From SIG603 sp964369225 (GTDB lineage: Bacteria > Bacillota > Clostridia > Oscillospirales > Acutalibacteraceae): a DNA stretch of 64,000 nt. Under the pieces are notes generated by a model. That model was given only the letters and a program-made list of their open reading frames with translations, did no database searches and had not been told where the DNA came from. Positions 27,601-35,373 of this stretch are shown piece by piece. The DNA is taken from assembly GCA_964369225.1 (NCBI GenBank), contig CAYJER010000009.1, positions 1 through 64,000 of the forward strand, given 5' to 3'. The translations under genes and the position numbers were made by a program. Numbering within the stretch: the first letter of the stretch is position 1; the number at the start of each line of letters is the position of its first letter.

Positions 27601-30581
27601 CAAGTGGTGCAAGTGATACAGTATTAATTAAGGCGATTGACGCACAAGCAGAGAGCGTATTTATTACAGATGCACCACAAATTGACATAGTTGCAATGGG
27701 CGCACCTGGACAAGACACAAACAACTCAATGCCTGTTGAGAAAATTTCAAGTGTTGATTTAAATATTGGCGAGTCAAAAGTTCTAAATGCAGTTATCACA
27801 CCTGATAACACAACAGAGAGAACAGCCGACTGGACATCAAGCAATGAAAATGTTGCATATGTTAAAGATGGTTTAGTTACAGCAGTAAACGAGGGTACAG
27901 CAGTTATCACAGCAATAACAAGAGATACAGGCAAGACAGACACAGTTGAGGTATATGTAGGACCTGACAAACATGTTTACGGCAGAGAAATATTTGTAGC
28001 AACAGATGGTAGCGACACTACAGGTGACGGAACTATGGAAAATCCATTTGCTACAATCGAGATGGCAAGAGACGAAATAGCAAAATCAGAGCTACCTGAT
28101 GGCGGTGTAGTAGTATACTTCCGTGAGGGTACATACCAAATTTCTAACACAATTGAGTTTGATGCAGACGATAGTGGTGAGGCAGACAAACCAATTAAAT
28201 ACACAGCATATGAAGACGAAACAGTTACATTCTCTGGTGGTATATCTATTGGAATGGACGAGATGGAACTAGTAACTGAAGATCATATCGGCTACAGCAG
28301 ATTGCATGCAGATGCAGTAGGCGAGGTTTATGCAGTTGAGGTTACATCTAAAGGTATTACTCAAAAGCCTTTACAAATTCTAGGACACAGTGCGAGTGTT
28401 TTAGTTCCTAGAGAGCTATTTGATCACATGAACTTTAGTGATGCGTATTACATGTTATCATTTAATGATGACCCAATGACATTAGCTCGTTTCCCTAATG
28501 AGACTGACGACATAGACGGCAAGGGTGCGGGTTACATAGACTTTGATGTAATTGATAAGGGTAGATCTCCTAGAAACTGGGCAACAGATGCTGTTGTAAA
28601 CGGTTGGGGTTATGCCTATGAGCCAGGTTTTGAGGATGAAGTATTTACAATTACAGCTCACGAGCTTTCAGCAGCTAAACTAGCTACATGGAGTGCGGCT
28701 CTTGACTACGATGCAGATAAGTCTAACTACGGTGGACAAGGCGCTTGGATGAACGGTTACTGGGGTACAAACTACTCTACACAAACTCTTCCTCTAGCAT
28801 CAATTAGCGGAAACCAAATAACTTCTGGTATGGTAAGTGCTTACGAGTTATTAAGAAACACAGACGGACACGAGATGTTCTATGTATATAATTTATTAGA
28901 AGAGCTTGACATTGAGGGCGAGTGGTACATAGACCAAATCACAGACAGAGACGAGTTCCAATTATATTTCTACCCACCAGAGGGTACAGATATGACAAGT
29001 TCAGAAGAAACAATCAGCATACCTCTATTAGAGGAAGTTGCAATTCATATTGAAAAAGCAAGCTACATCACATTTGACGGCATCGACATGAAAAATATGA
29101 ACGCTGGTGTATTTAATGTGTACGGCGGTAGCTACAATGTTCTTGAAAATTCAGACATTATGAATATCGGTGGTAGACTTTCTGCAATCGGAAATTCAAG
29201 TGACGGAACAGTTGGTACATTTAATGGACTAAACATGTGTACTATCAAAAATATTGATGGTGGCGTTTCACTAAGTGGCGGAAACAACGTAACTTTAGAG
29301 CGTGGTTACAACTACATTCAAAACTCAACTATCACAAACTTTAGTATGCAAAATAGATCATACAACCCAGGTATTAATGTTGGCGGTACTGGTAACAGGG
29401 CTTCAAATGTTATACTAACAGATGCACCGCACAGTGCTATTATGTTCTCAGGTCCTGAGCAAACATTAGAGTTTATAGAGATTTATGACGTTGTTACAGA
29501 AGCTGATGACCAATCACAAGTATACACAGGTCGTGACACTCTAAACCGTGGTACAATAATCAGAAATTCATATTTCCACGACTTATCACCAGCAGGTTAT
29601 GATAAGAATGCTGGTGTTTACCTAGACGACTCAAAGGGTGGCGTTGCACTTTGGGATAACGTATTCGAGAACCTAACAGTTGGCTTAAAGAGTGGCGGAC
29701 GTAATGTTGATTCTATAGGAAATGCATTTATTAACTGCCAAACAGGTATGTTAGTTGACACAAGTAATCTATATACTACAGGTTCAATTTGGCTACATGG
29801 TTATGGGCTAATTTCAGATTCTGGCGACTTCACACCTACAACAATCGATTGGCAAGACCAAGATGGCCCTTATGGCAGATTTGACATGCTATGGGCAACT
29901 TATGAGGATAGTCCTTTAGAGAGCAAATACAGAAAAGCAATTGATAATGTATTTATAAATGTTGAGCGTGATGACGTTGCAGAAGCTAGAAGCCACTATT
30001 TTGGTGACAACATTGCAATCTATTATTGGGAGCAATTGCCTTATCTATCATTAGCAATTGACCATATGTATGACGGTACATTCACTAAGAACAACAATGG
30101 ACAAGATTATCCTGAATTAGGTCTTGACCATAACCCACGAGTGTTTGATGAAGCTTATGACACAAGATATTCAGTTACAACACAAGTTGGAACAGGCATG
30201 GGTACAACAGCTGGCGACATCAGAGATTGCGTAATAGAGGGTATGACAAGAAAAGTTACTGCTGAGGCGGATTCTGGTTATGAGTTCGTAAACTGGACAG
30301 ATGCAAGCGGTAAAGTAGTAAGCGAAAATCCAATACTATTCTTTGATGTATACTCAAACAACACATTCACAGCTAACTTTGCAGAAGAATCTAATGAAGT
30401 ATCAGGCGATGCTAATGCAGATGGAAGCACAAATAATAAAGATATTTTCTTAATGCTACAATATATTGCAAATTCACAATCAGTTGTGATTGATGTTTTA
30501 GCAGTTGATGTAAATGGAAACGGCGTTGTAGATAACACAGACGTGCTACAATTGTTTGCTTTAGTTTCACAAACATTCTAA
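24633..30581 (+). CDS. Secreted GH141-like beta-helix protein with dockerin
   Basis: 1982 aa, GGAGG site. Signal peptide (1-27, KKIIGLLLSTAMLAGSVVIP). Then a concanavalin/LamG-like region (about 50-260), a segment with YEYSLDAGETW pattern (DUF4073-like), a second LamG-like region, a FIVAR-like helical module (about 645-690), a third LamG-like region and a BIG2-type Ig domain (about 1030-1110). From about 1119 (IFVATDGSDTTGDG, VVVYFREGTYQIS) a large right-handed parallel beta-helix resembles GH141-type enzymes. A bacterial repeat (YEFVNW) follows, then a type I dockerin (1925-1982) with two calcium loops (DANADGSTNNKD and DVNGNGVVDNTD). It is predicted to be an extracellular polysaccharide-acting, cellulosome-type component; substrate unknown. 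Paralogue at 50870. Confidence 0.85.
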   Translation: MKFKKIIGLLLSTAMLAGSVVIPTVAVEQSDPMVVNEQTESEPLPVLTEFSEVLDFETGTEGFAGSEFFTTEISSDNVQVGENALKIVTQSARSYTFETEITLDEMQTGKKVGFWLYDDGDANRQLIFRFSDGTVNKDESGYTSYTSEMYFGIHRDNVGRKYAAYARRTNPTNGLDYQPGADQLAYRTTSKGWHYFEMDMTTPGEVNYYVDGVLRDTMEIFDGELADFKTLTIMDTWGSGATNIPKTGIYYIDDITISSPTPVATNPVFDDATDTFTWDWAPGYDEVGLYEYSLDAGETWTTCQSRPIYVGNENYQPGDIRVRVISDSDEYVFPHVENEEEGVYVENISLTMERDEDLTDIVNYGSAAPTVTISDNFSRSGLNSMEILPASSSNYQIHYLTDELVADKVVTVWFYDEMLMGSNDTRRLGLVSVEDFITDSNKNSSAVMGLDSQHDGGMHYMARPNWGGGVTSTADRFEGWHSYQWDFSDGENCSIYIDDVFIAKYSSDGFNRIQFINTWTSATNAIYYDDLTITDTREEVPMYAAAPTAPVNDDTADTFGFTMVDGYSELSNYEYSTDRGQTFTEVTANPIVVGDFSYDKGDIIVRVKAEATGESAGIVLRNDVEFKSTYADNIGEIAETLDFVKGFFELDYSDATAWANFETAVAYAETIDKESTKDESDKAIADLDTAVEALKACFNPPSNARYDFEENEADLNPFTAVEGVLTKGESDSLLGKTIDEPLDEKKGALISTSLEDGMHLSEAVYSFPVSLDDYIIELGWQTTAKPTGVTEFFLMDEEELNGFGLRCSSSVKNYQLVTIINGKETIVDTEIKYDGSHFHAMRWDFANPETGVEFTIDTREIVTTSIEEDAEGLRTYIIEGLNHADVESFDKIVVRSTSSKEDSVKFDRLLMMKKNPAASVTIADDVAEVGYFETYNLVDILLDIVGEDPSYDSTDTMSYSVDKEGIVNITSDGLVEPMEFGEVNVTVTATSGASDTVLIKAIDAQAESVFITDAPQIDIVAMGAPGQDTNNSMPVEKISSVDLNIGESKVLNAVITPDNTTERTADWTSSNENVAYVKDGLVTAVNEGTAVITAITRDTGKTDTVEVYVGPDKHVYGREIFVATDGSDTTGDGTMENPFATIEMARDEIAKSELPDGGVVVYFREGTYQISNTIEFDADDSGEADKPIKYTAYEDETVTFSGGISIGMDEMELVTEDHIGYSRLHADAVGEVYAVEVTSKGITQKPLQILGHSASVLVPRELFDHMNFSDAYYMLSFNDDPMTLARFPNETDDIDGKGAGYIDFDVIDKGRSPRNWATDAVVNGWGYAYEPGFEDEVFTITAHELSAAKLATWSAALDYDADKSNYGGQGAWMNGYWGTNYSTQTLPLASISGNQITSGMVSAYELLRNTDGHEMFYVYNLLEELDIEGEWYIDQITDRDEFQLYFYPPEGTDMTSSEETISIPLLEEVAIHIEKASYITFDGIDMKNMNAGVFNVYGGSYNVLENSDIMNIGGRLSAIGNSSDGTVGTFNGLNMCTIKNIDGGVSLSGGNNVTLERGYNYIQNSTITNFSMQNRSYNPGINVGGTGNRASNVILTDAPHSAIMFSGPEQTLEFIEIYDVVTEADDQSQVYTGRDTLNRGTIIRNSYFHDLSPAGYDKNAGVYLDDSKGGVALWDNVFENLTVGLKSGGRNVDSIGNAFINCQTGMLVDTSNLYTTGSIWLHGYGLISDSGDFTPTTIDWQDQDGPYGRFDMLWATYEDSPLESKYRKAIDNVFINVERDDVAEARSHYFGDNIAIYYWEQLPYLSLAIDHMYDGTFTKNNNGQDYPELGLDHNPRVFDEAYDTRYSVTTQVGTGMGTTAGDIRDCVIEGMTRKVTAEADSGYEFVNWTDASGKVVSENPILFFDVYSNNTFTANFAEESNEVSGDANADGSTNNKDIFLMLQYIANSQSVVIDVLAVDVNGNGVVDNTDVLQLFALVSQTF

Positions 30582-30594
30582 TAAAAAATATTTT

Positions 30595-30618
30595 GGGGAG
30601 GGCTTAATTGCCCTCCTC
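30595..30618 (+). terminator. Hairpin after the first beta-helix gene
   Basis: GGGGAGGGC pairs with GCCCTCCTC over a 6-nt loop, 14 nt after the stop. T run is absent, so termination strength is uncertain. Confidence 0.5.
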
Positions 30619-30682
30619 AGCTTATTGAAAAAGGGAAAATTATGTTGTTTGTATGTAGTGGCGACATTCAAGCTTTAGAAGT

Positions 30683-30920
30683 TAGCGAAAAGTTCATGTG
30701 AAAATCTTTGTATGGATTATAAATAAATTTGATAAAATATTGTAGGTGAGGGAGACCACACGAACCTCTTAGGAAAATTTAGCCATGTAGGGGCGGATAT
30801 TATCCGCCTAAAAAGTCCGTAATTTCGTCTTGATTTCATAGGCGGGTAATATCCAGACGTGCCTCTTAGGTTTAATTCAAAATCCTAAGAGGCACGTCTG
30901 CACAGAGACTCTCCCCTACA
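30683..30920. repeat. Chimeric palindrome cluster upstream of amt
   Basis: A worn terminator-family fragment (30683-30720), a TGTAGGTGAGGGAGACC start (30741), a TGTAGGGG palindrome (from 30786) whose right half is replaced after 30853, and a perfect 17-bp hairpin (arms CAGACGTGCCTCTTAGG and its complement, 30854-30900), ending CCCCTACA at 30920. Confidence 0.75.
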
Positions 30921-30982
30921 AATAAGCATTAAGGCGGTTTAAGTGTACTCAGTTTTTTGTGTTAATTAATGCAAAAAAACAG

Positions 30983-31011
30983 TTGACAAATAACTTTGTT
31001 TGTGCTACAAT
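30983..31011 (+). promoter_or_regulatory. Strong sigma-A promoter of amt
   Basis: Consensus TTGACA (30983-30988) and TACAAT (31006-31011) with a 17-bp spacer. It implies a leader of about 120 nt before amt. Confidence 0.75.
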
Positions 31012-31061
31012 CAACAGGTAGAAAAATATTTAAATCAGCACGACATTTATAAAATTTCATG

Positions 31062-31118
31062 AATTGTCAAAGACGACGTTGCGTTTAGCAAGTTTAGTCT
31101 TTGGCAATTTTTATTTTT
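31062..31118 (+). terminator. Attenuator-like terminator in the amt leader
   Basis: A 13-bp stem (AATTGTCAAAGAC with GTCTTTGGCAATT, one G-U) encloses a nested TTGC-GTTTA-GCAA hairpin and is followed by TTTTTATTTTT. It stands between promoter and start codon, so it suggests regulated premature termination. Confidence 0.7.
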
Positions 31119-31137
31119 GCAAAGGATGTGTTGTTTT

Positions 31138-32364
31138 ATGGAACTTTTGATAAATTCAATGTGGGTATTACTCGCAGGTATTTTGGTTTTCTTTATGCAG
31201 GCAGGATTTGCCTTAGTGGAAAGTGGTTTAGCTAGACAAAAAAATACTATAAATATTTTAATGAAAAATATTATGGATTTTGGCTTAGGTACTATAGCTT
31301 ATTGTCTTGTAGGATTTGGTATTATGTACGGTGCAGATCATTTTGGTCTTGTTGGTAGTACTTTGTTTTTAGATCCGCTAGGATATGACACTGGTGGAAT
31401 ACTTTACAGTGGTGCGTTTTTCTTCTTCCAATTAGTTTTCTGTGCAGCTACTGCAACAATTGTTTCTGGTGCTATGGCAGAGAGAACAAAATTTGGTACA
31501 TATTTAGTCTTTAGCTTTTTAATTAGTGCTGTGGTTTATCCTGTTTCTGGTCACTGGATTTGGGGCGGTGGCTGGTTAGCTCAATTAGGATTTTTAGATT
31601 TTGCAGGCTCAACTGCTGTTCATATGGCAGGTGGAGTTGCAGCTTTAGTTGGTGCTGCTATGGTAGGACCTAGAATTGGTAAATATGGTAAAGATGGAAA
31701 ACCAAACGCATTTATGCCAAGTAATATCTTTATGGCTTGTCTAGGATTATTTATATTGTGGCTAGGTTGGTACGGATTTAATCCAGGTTCAGAGTTAGCA
31801 TTTAACGAAAATGTTATCTATACAGCTGTTTCTACAACGGTTGCAGCAGCGGCTGCTGCTTGTGTAACACTAGCTTTATCATGGATAAGATATAAAAAAC
31901 CAGATTTAAGCATTTGTATAAATGGTATCTTAGGTGGTCTAGTTGGTATTACAGCTGGTTGTAAATATGTTGATTTACTTGGTGCTTTGATTATTGGTGC
32001 GGTATCAGCAGTTATAGTTACTTTCAGTGTTGAATTTTTTGATAAAGTTGTAAAAATTGATGACCCAGTTGGTGCAATTAGTGTTCATGGAGCTTGCGGT
32101 GCTTTTGGAACTATTTGTGTAGGTTTATTTGCTGCTCAAAATACAGATAAACTTGGTCTTTTCTATGGCGGTGGATTTGAACTATTAGGTATTCAAGCGT
32201 TAGGTGTTTTATCTGTGGCAGTGTGGGTTGCCGCAGCTACAGGAATAATTTTCTTTGTGCTTAAAAAGACTATGGGTCTTAGAGTTCATGCAAAAGAAGA
32301 GAAAATTGGTCTTGACATTGCAGAGCATGCAGCCGAGGCATATGGCGAATTTACAATGAAATAA
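31138..32364 (+). CDS. amt: Ammonium transporter Amt
   Basis: 408 aa from the ATG at 31138 (AAAGGA 11 nt upstream). Eleven-helix Amt/Mep/Rh channel with the N-terminal FMQAGFALVESGLAR block, AERTKF, and both pore histidines in STAVHMAGG and AISVHGACG. Amt proteins pass ammonium and also methylammonium (family knowledge). It is followed by a MocR regulator and a P-II protein, so the three genes look like one operon. Placement beside the monomethylamine genes suggests a role in methylammonium or ammonium flux (inference). Confidence 0.95.
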   Translation: MELLINSMWVLLAGILVFFMQAGFALVESGLARQKNTINILMKNIMDFGLGTIAYCLVGFGIMYGADHFGLVGSTLFLDPLGYDTGGILYSGAFFFFQLVFCAATATIVSGAMAERTKFGTYLVFSFLISAVVYPVSGHWIWGGGWLAQLGFLDFAGSTAVHMAGGVAALVGAAMVGPRIGKYGKDGKPNAFMPSNIFMACLGLFILWLGWYGFNPGSELAFNENVIYTAVSTTVAAAAAACVTLALSWIRYKKPDLSICINGILGGLVGITAGCKYVDLLGALIIGAVSAVIVTFSVEFFDKVVKIDDPVGAISVHGACGAFGTICVGLFAAQNTDKLGLFYGGGFELLGIQALGVLSVAVWVAAATGIIFFVLKKTMGLRVHAKEEKIGLDIAEHAAEAYGEFTMK

Positions 32365-32381
32365 TTTGAGGAGCTGTTTTT

Positions 32382-33794
32382 ATGATTTACTTGGATAAAA
32401 GCTTGAAGACATCCTTATATGAGCAACTTTATAGTAAACTTAAGGATGATATTCTTAGTAGTAAGCTTAAAAAAAATTCTATGCTGATTTCGGTTAGAGT
32501 ATTGGCAAAAGAATTAAATGTAAGCAGAAATACAGTTGATAGGGCGTATCAACAATTGTTGTCAGAGGGTTATGTGAGGGCAGTTCAAGGTGCCGGTTAT
32601 TATGTTGAGGACATATCTGCAAGCTATATTAATAACTATACTCCAAAGAATAAAAGTACAATAAAAACGGCTTCAAATGCTAAATTAAAGTACGATTTTA
32701 AATACACAGGAATTGACTCAGAGGCTTTTCCGTGGAGCAAATGGAGAAATTATATACAAAATGCTATTCTTTGTGAGTCTTACAATAAGAGTATAGAGTA
32801 TGAAACATCAAAAGGTAATTTGAATTTAAGGGAAAGTATAAGGAGTTTTTTAAATATTCACAGAGGCGTGAACTGTGAAGTGGAACAAATAATTATTTGC
32901 CCAGGTACACAACATGGAATGGATATAATTACAAATATACTTACACCTAATGAGTATAAAGTAGCTTTTGAAGACCCAGGGTTTACAGCCATGAGAAATC
33001 TTTTTATTCAAAAAGGTTATGAACTTAAAGCAATACCACTGCATCCTGACGGAGTTGATGACAAGGAACTATATAATAGTGATTGCAACTTACTTTATAT
33101 TACACCCTCGCATCAATTCCCAACAGGTGTTGTAACAACTATAGAGAAAAGGCAAAAACTTCTTGAATGGGCATTAGAAAAAGATGGTTATATTATAGAA
33201 AATGATTATGACTGTGAATTTCCTTATGGACAAATGCCTATTCCGTCGTTGCAGTCTATGGATATCTATAAGAATGTGATTTATCTTGGCACTTTATCCA
33301 AAATTCTTTCGCCGTCGCTTCGATGTGCTTATATAATTTTACCTAAGAAATTACTTTATCAATATGAAAAAAAGTATATTCACTATAATTCGTTTATTCC
33401 AACTTATCATCAAATTGCTTTGTCTGATTTTATCAACGATGGTTTTTTAGAAAAACATATGAGAAAGATGATATTAAAAAACGAGAGAAAATATAAAGTT
33501 ATGTGTGAATCGGTTAATACTTATTTAAAAGACTATGTAAACATAATTAAAACTCCGTCTGGGGTTCACACTCTTATTAAGATAAATACAGACCTACCTC
33601 AAGAAAAAGTAATAAAAATTATGCGTGATAATTCTATTGGACTATATGGCACAAAAGAATATTGGCACAATGAACTTTTTGCCAATGATAAAATATTTTT
33701 GCTCGGGTTTCCGTCTATGGATGAAGAGCAAATTGTTAATGGTTGTAAGTTAATTCGTAAGGTGATTGAAGAAAATATAGAGAGGAAATGTTGA
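32382..33794 (+). CDS. MocR-type GntR/aminotransferase transcriptional regulator
   Basis: 470 aa. N-terminal winged helix of the GntR family (about 1-75; LAKELNVSRNTVDRAYQQLLSEGYV), linker, then a class I aminotransferase-like domain with the PLP lysine in LGTLSKILSPSLRCAY. MocR proteins sense PLP with an amino acid or amine (family knowledge). It lies 17 nt after amt and directly before the P-II gene, an unusual position. A natural ligand could be an amine or glutamate-type compound (inference). Confidence 0.9.
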   Translation: MIYLDKSLKTSLYEQLYSKLKDDILSSKLKKNSMLISVRVLAKELNVSRNTVDRAYQQLLSEGYVRAVQGAGYYVEDISASYINNYTPKNKSTIKTASNAKLKYDFKYTGIDSEAFPWSKWRNYIQNAILCESYNKSIEYETSKGNLNLRESIRSFLNIHRGVNCEVEQIIICPGTQHGMDIITNILTPNEYKVAFEDPGFTAMRNLFIQKGYELKAIPLHPDGVDDKELYNSDCNLLYITPSHQFPTGVVTTIEKRQKLLEWALEKDGYIIENDYDCEFPYGQMPIPSLQSMDIYKNVIYLGTLSKILSPSLRCAYIILPKKLLYQYEKKYIHYNSFIPTYHQIALSDFINDGFLEKHMRKMILKNERKYKVMCESVNTYLKDYVNIIKTPSGVHTLIKINTDLPQEKVIKIMRDNSIGLYGTKEYWHNELFANDKIFLLGFPSMDEEQIVNGCKLIRKVIEENIERKC

Positions 33795-33796
33795 TT

Positions 33797-34165
33797 ATGT
33801 CAGAAAAAATGTATAAAATATCTATTATAACTAGAACAGAAAAATTCGATGAATTAAGAGAGGAACTGCTAAGAATTGGTGTGCAGGGCTTAACTGTTAC
33901 AAATGTTGAGGGCTGTGGTGTTCAGCAAGGAACAGACTTAATTATTCGTGGAGTTAGAAAAAGACTTCATGTTGTTCCGAAGATACAAATTGATATTTGT
34001 GTTTGTACAGTGCCTGTCGAAACAGTAATTGATGTAGCGCTTAAGACTCTTCAAACAGGAGATTTCGGAGACGGTAAAATATTTGTTTCAGAGGTAACAC
34101 AGGTAGTTAGAATTAGAACAGGTGAAAGAGACAAAGAGGCATTGAAAAACCCTGAAGATGATTAA
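33797..34165 (+). CDS. P-II nitrogen regulatory protein (GlnB/GlnK family)
   Basis: 122 aa from the ATG at 33797; the earlier ATG at 33788 is too close to the AGAGGA site. P-II fold: MYKISIITRTEKFDELREEL, T-loop, and B-loop TGDFGDGKIFVSEV. In the T-loop the modified Tyr51 of enteric P-II is replaced by Lys in RGVRKRLH, so no uridylylation at that site is expected. Most likely gates the adjacent Amt. Confidence 0.92.
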   Translation: MSEKMYKISIITRTEKFDELREELLRIGVQGLTVTNVEGCGVQQGTDLIIRGVRKRLHVVPKIQIDICVCTVPVETVIDVALKTLQTGDFGDGKIFVSEVTQVVRIRTGERDKEALKNPEDD

Positions 34166-34174
34166 GGTGGGGGA

Positions 34175-34447
34175 TAAGTTTTAAAAATAAAAGAGAAAGG
34201 ATAGTCACGGGGAACAAGCCCGAAGTTTTTATCGCAGTTTATGCGGCAAAAATGACATGGTTAAGTTTTAAAAATAAAAGAGAAAGGATAGTCACGGGGA
34301 ACAAGCCCGAAGTTTTNNNNNNNNNNNNNNNNNNNNNNNNNNNNNNNNNNNNNNNNNNNNNNNNNNNNNNNNNNNNNNNNNNNNNNNNNNNNNNNNNNNN
34401 NNNNNNNNNNNNNNNNTATCGCAGTTTATGCGGCAAAAATGACATGG
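34175..34447 (+). repeat. Tandem copies of the structured 5' motif around the assembly gap
   Basis: An 87-bp unit (34175-34261) is repeated from 34262 and broken by the gap after GCCCGAAGTTTT; the second half resumes at 34417 and ends 7 nt before the next ATG. Same motif as at 9672 and 10713. Confidence 0.7.
34317..34416. other. Assembly gap of 100 N
   Basis: Exactly 100 Ns inside the tandem motif. The round length suggests a placeholder of unknown true size. Confidence 0.95.
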
Positions 34448-34454
34448 TCATATA

Positions 34455-35159
34455 ATGGAAAATTTTTCTTTTGAAATTGATAGCAGACAATTGTTAGAGC
34501 TTGATATTGTAGACATTGATGATATAGTGTCTGAGATTAAAGGAGAGAGAGTTTTAAAAAGAAAACAGTCAGAGGCAATAGATTTTGCAGGTGAGAAGTT
34601 TTTATCTGGCTTAAAAATAAAGGCGATAGTTAAAACGGATAAAATACTTAAAGTTGATGATGAAAAGGTTACTTTAAGCTCTAACAATGAGCTTAAAGGT
34701 AAACTACCTGTATCACTTCTTGAAAAATCTGACTATGTGATTTCTTATGTTTTGTCGGTTGTAGGCTTTGACGATGTTTGCTTAAATATTGATGATATGC
34801 TATCTAAATACTTTTTTGATTGGATAGGTTCTTCCTGTGCGATTAAATCTCATAGAAGACTTTATGATATTATAGTTAGCAAACTTAAAGAGTTAGAGTT
34901 ATCATATACAATTTATTGGAATCCTGGACAGTTTAGTTTTCCTTTAGAAAATCAAGTGGCTTTGTTCGACATATTAAAACCTGATGAGATTGGATTTGAA
35001 CTTTCTAGTACATATCAAATTATGCCTACAAAATCAGTTTCAGGCATAATTGCGGTTTCAAAAGGTGAACAAATAGATTTTATCCCATGTAGTCTTTGTG
35101 AAAATGCAAAGTATTGCAAAAGTTATATGAATTTCAAAGAATGTCCTTGTTATATGTAA
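34455..35159 (+). CDS. MetH activation-domain-like protein (corrinoid methyltransferase partner)
   Basis: 234 aa. The middle matches the vitamin B12-dependent methionine synthase activation domain: YWNPGQFSFPLENQVALFDI followed by MPTKSVSGIIAV. The C-terminus adds a Cys cluster (CSLCENAKYC ... CPCYM) that could bind a metal or Fe-S. Free-standing proteins of this type sit with corrinoid methyltransferases and probably help reductive reactivation (inference from family). It is preceded directly by the repeated structured motif, which ends 7 nt before the ATG. First gene of the methylamine island. Confidence 0.85.
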   Translation: MENFSFEIDSRQLLELDIVDIDDIVSEIKGERVLKRKQSEAIDFAGEKFLSGLKIKAIVKTDKILKVDDEKVTLSSNNELKGKLPVSLLEKSDYVISYVLSVVGFDDVCLNIDDMLSKYFFDWIGSSCAIKSHRRLYDIIVSKLKELELSYTIYWNPGQFSFPLENQVALFDILKPDEIGFELSSTYQIMPTKSVSGIIAVSKGEQIDFIPCSLCENAKYCKSYMNFKECPCYM

Positions 35160-35165
35160 ATCGAA

Positions 35166-35210
35166 TCCATCGAAGTTGATGTTATGCTCAATTTCGATGG
35201 ACTTTTATTT
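35166..35210 (+). terminator. Terminator after the MetH-activation-like gene
   Basis: TCCATCGAA pairs with TTCGATGGA over a 20-nt loop region and is followed by CTTTTATTTT. Confidence 0.65.
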
Positions 35211-35216
35211 TAAGCT

Positions 35217-35255
35217 AAATTGCACCTTTGAAAAATTAGTTTATCAGAATATAAT
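35217..35255 (+). promoter_or_regulatory. Promoter with shared AAATTGCACC upstream motif
   Basis: AAATTGCACC, then -35-like TTTGAA (35227-35232), 17-bp spacer and TATAAT (35250-35255). The same layout with 30 nt from TTG to TATAAT recurs before mtmC and before the MtbA-like gene. Confidence 0.5.
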
Positions 35256-35264
35256 TATACTTAT

Positions 35265-35357
35265 TAGACTAATGACTAAAGGTTAAAGGTGAATGGTGAA
35301 AGACTATTTTAGGCTAAATTAGTCTTTCATCATTAGTCATTAGCCATTAGTCTTTAA
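35265..35357. repeat. Degenerate CTAATGACTAAAGGT repeat
   Basis: Inverted copies of CTAATGACTAAAGGTTAAAGG and AGTCTTTCATCATTAG between the promoter and the start of the next gene. Confidence 0.6.
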
Positions 35358-35373
35358 AAAGGAGTTGATTTAT

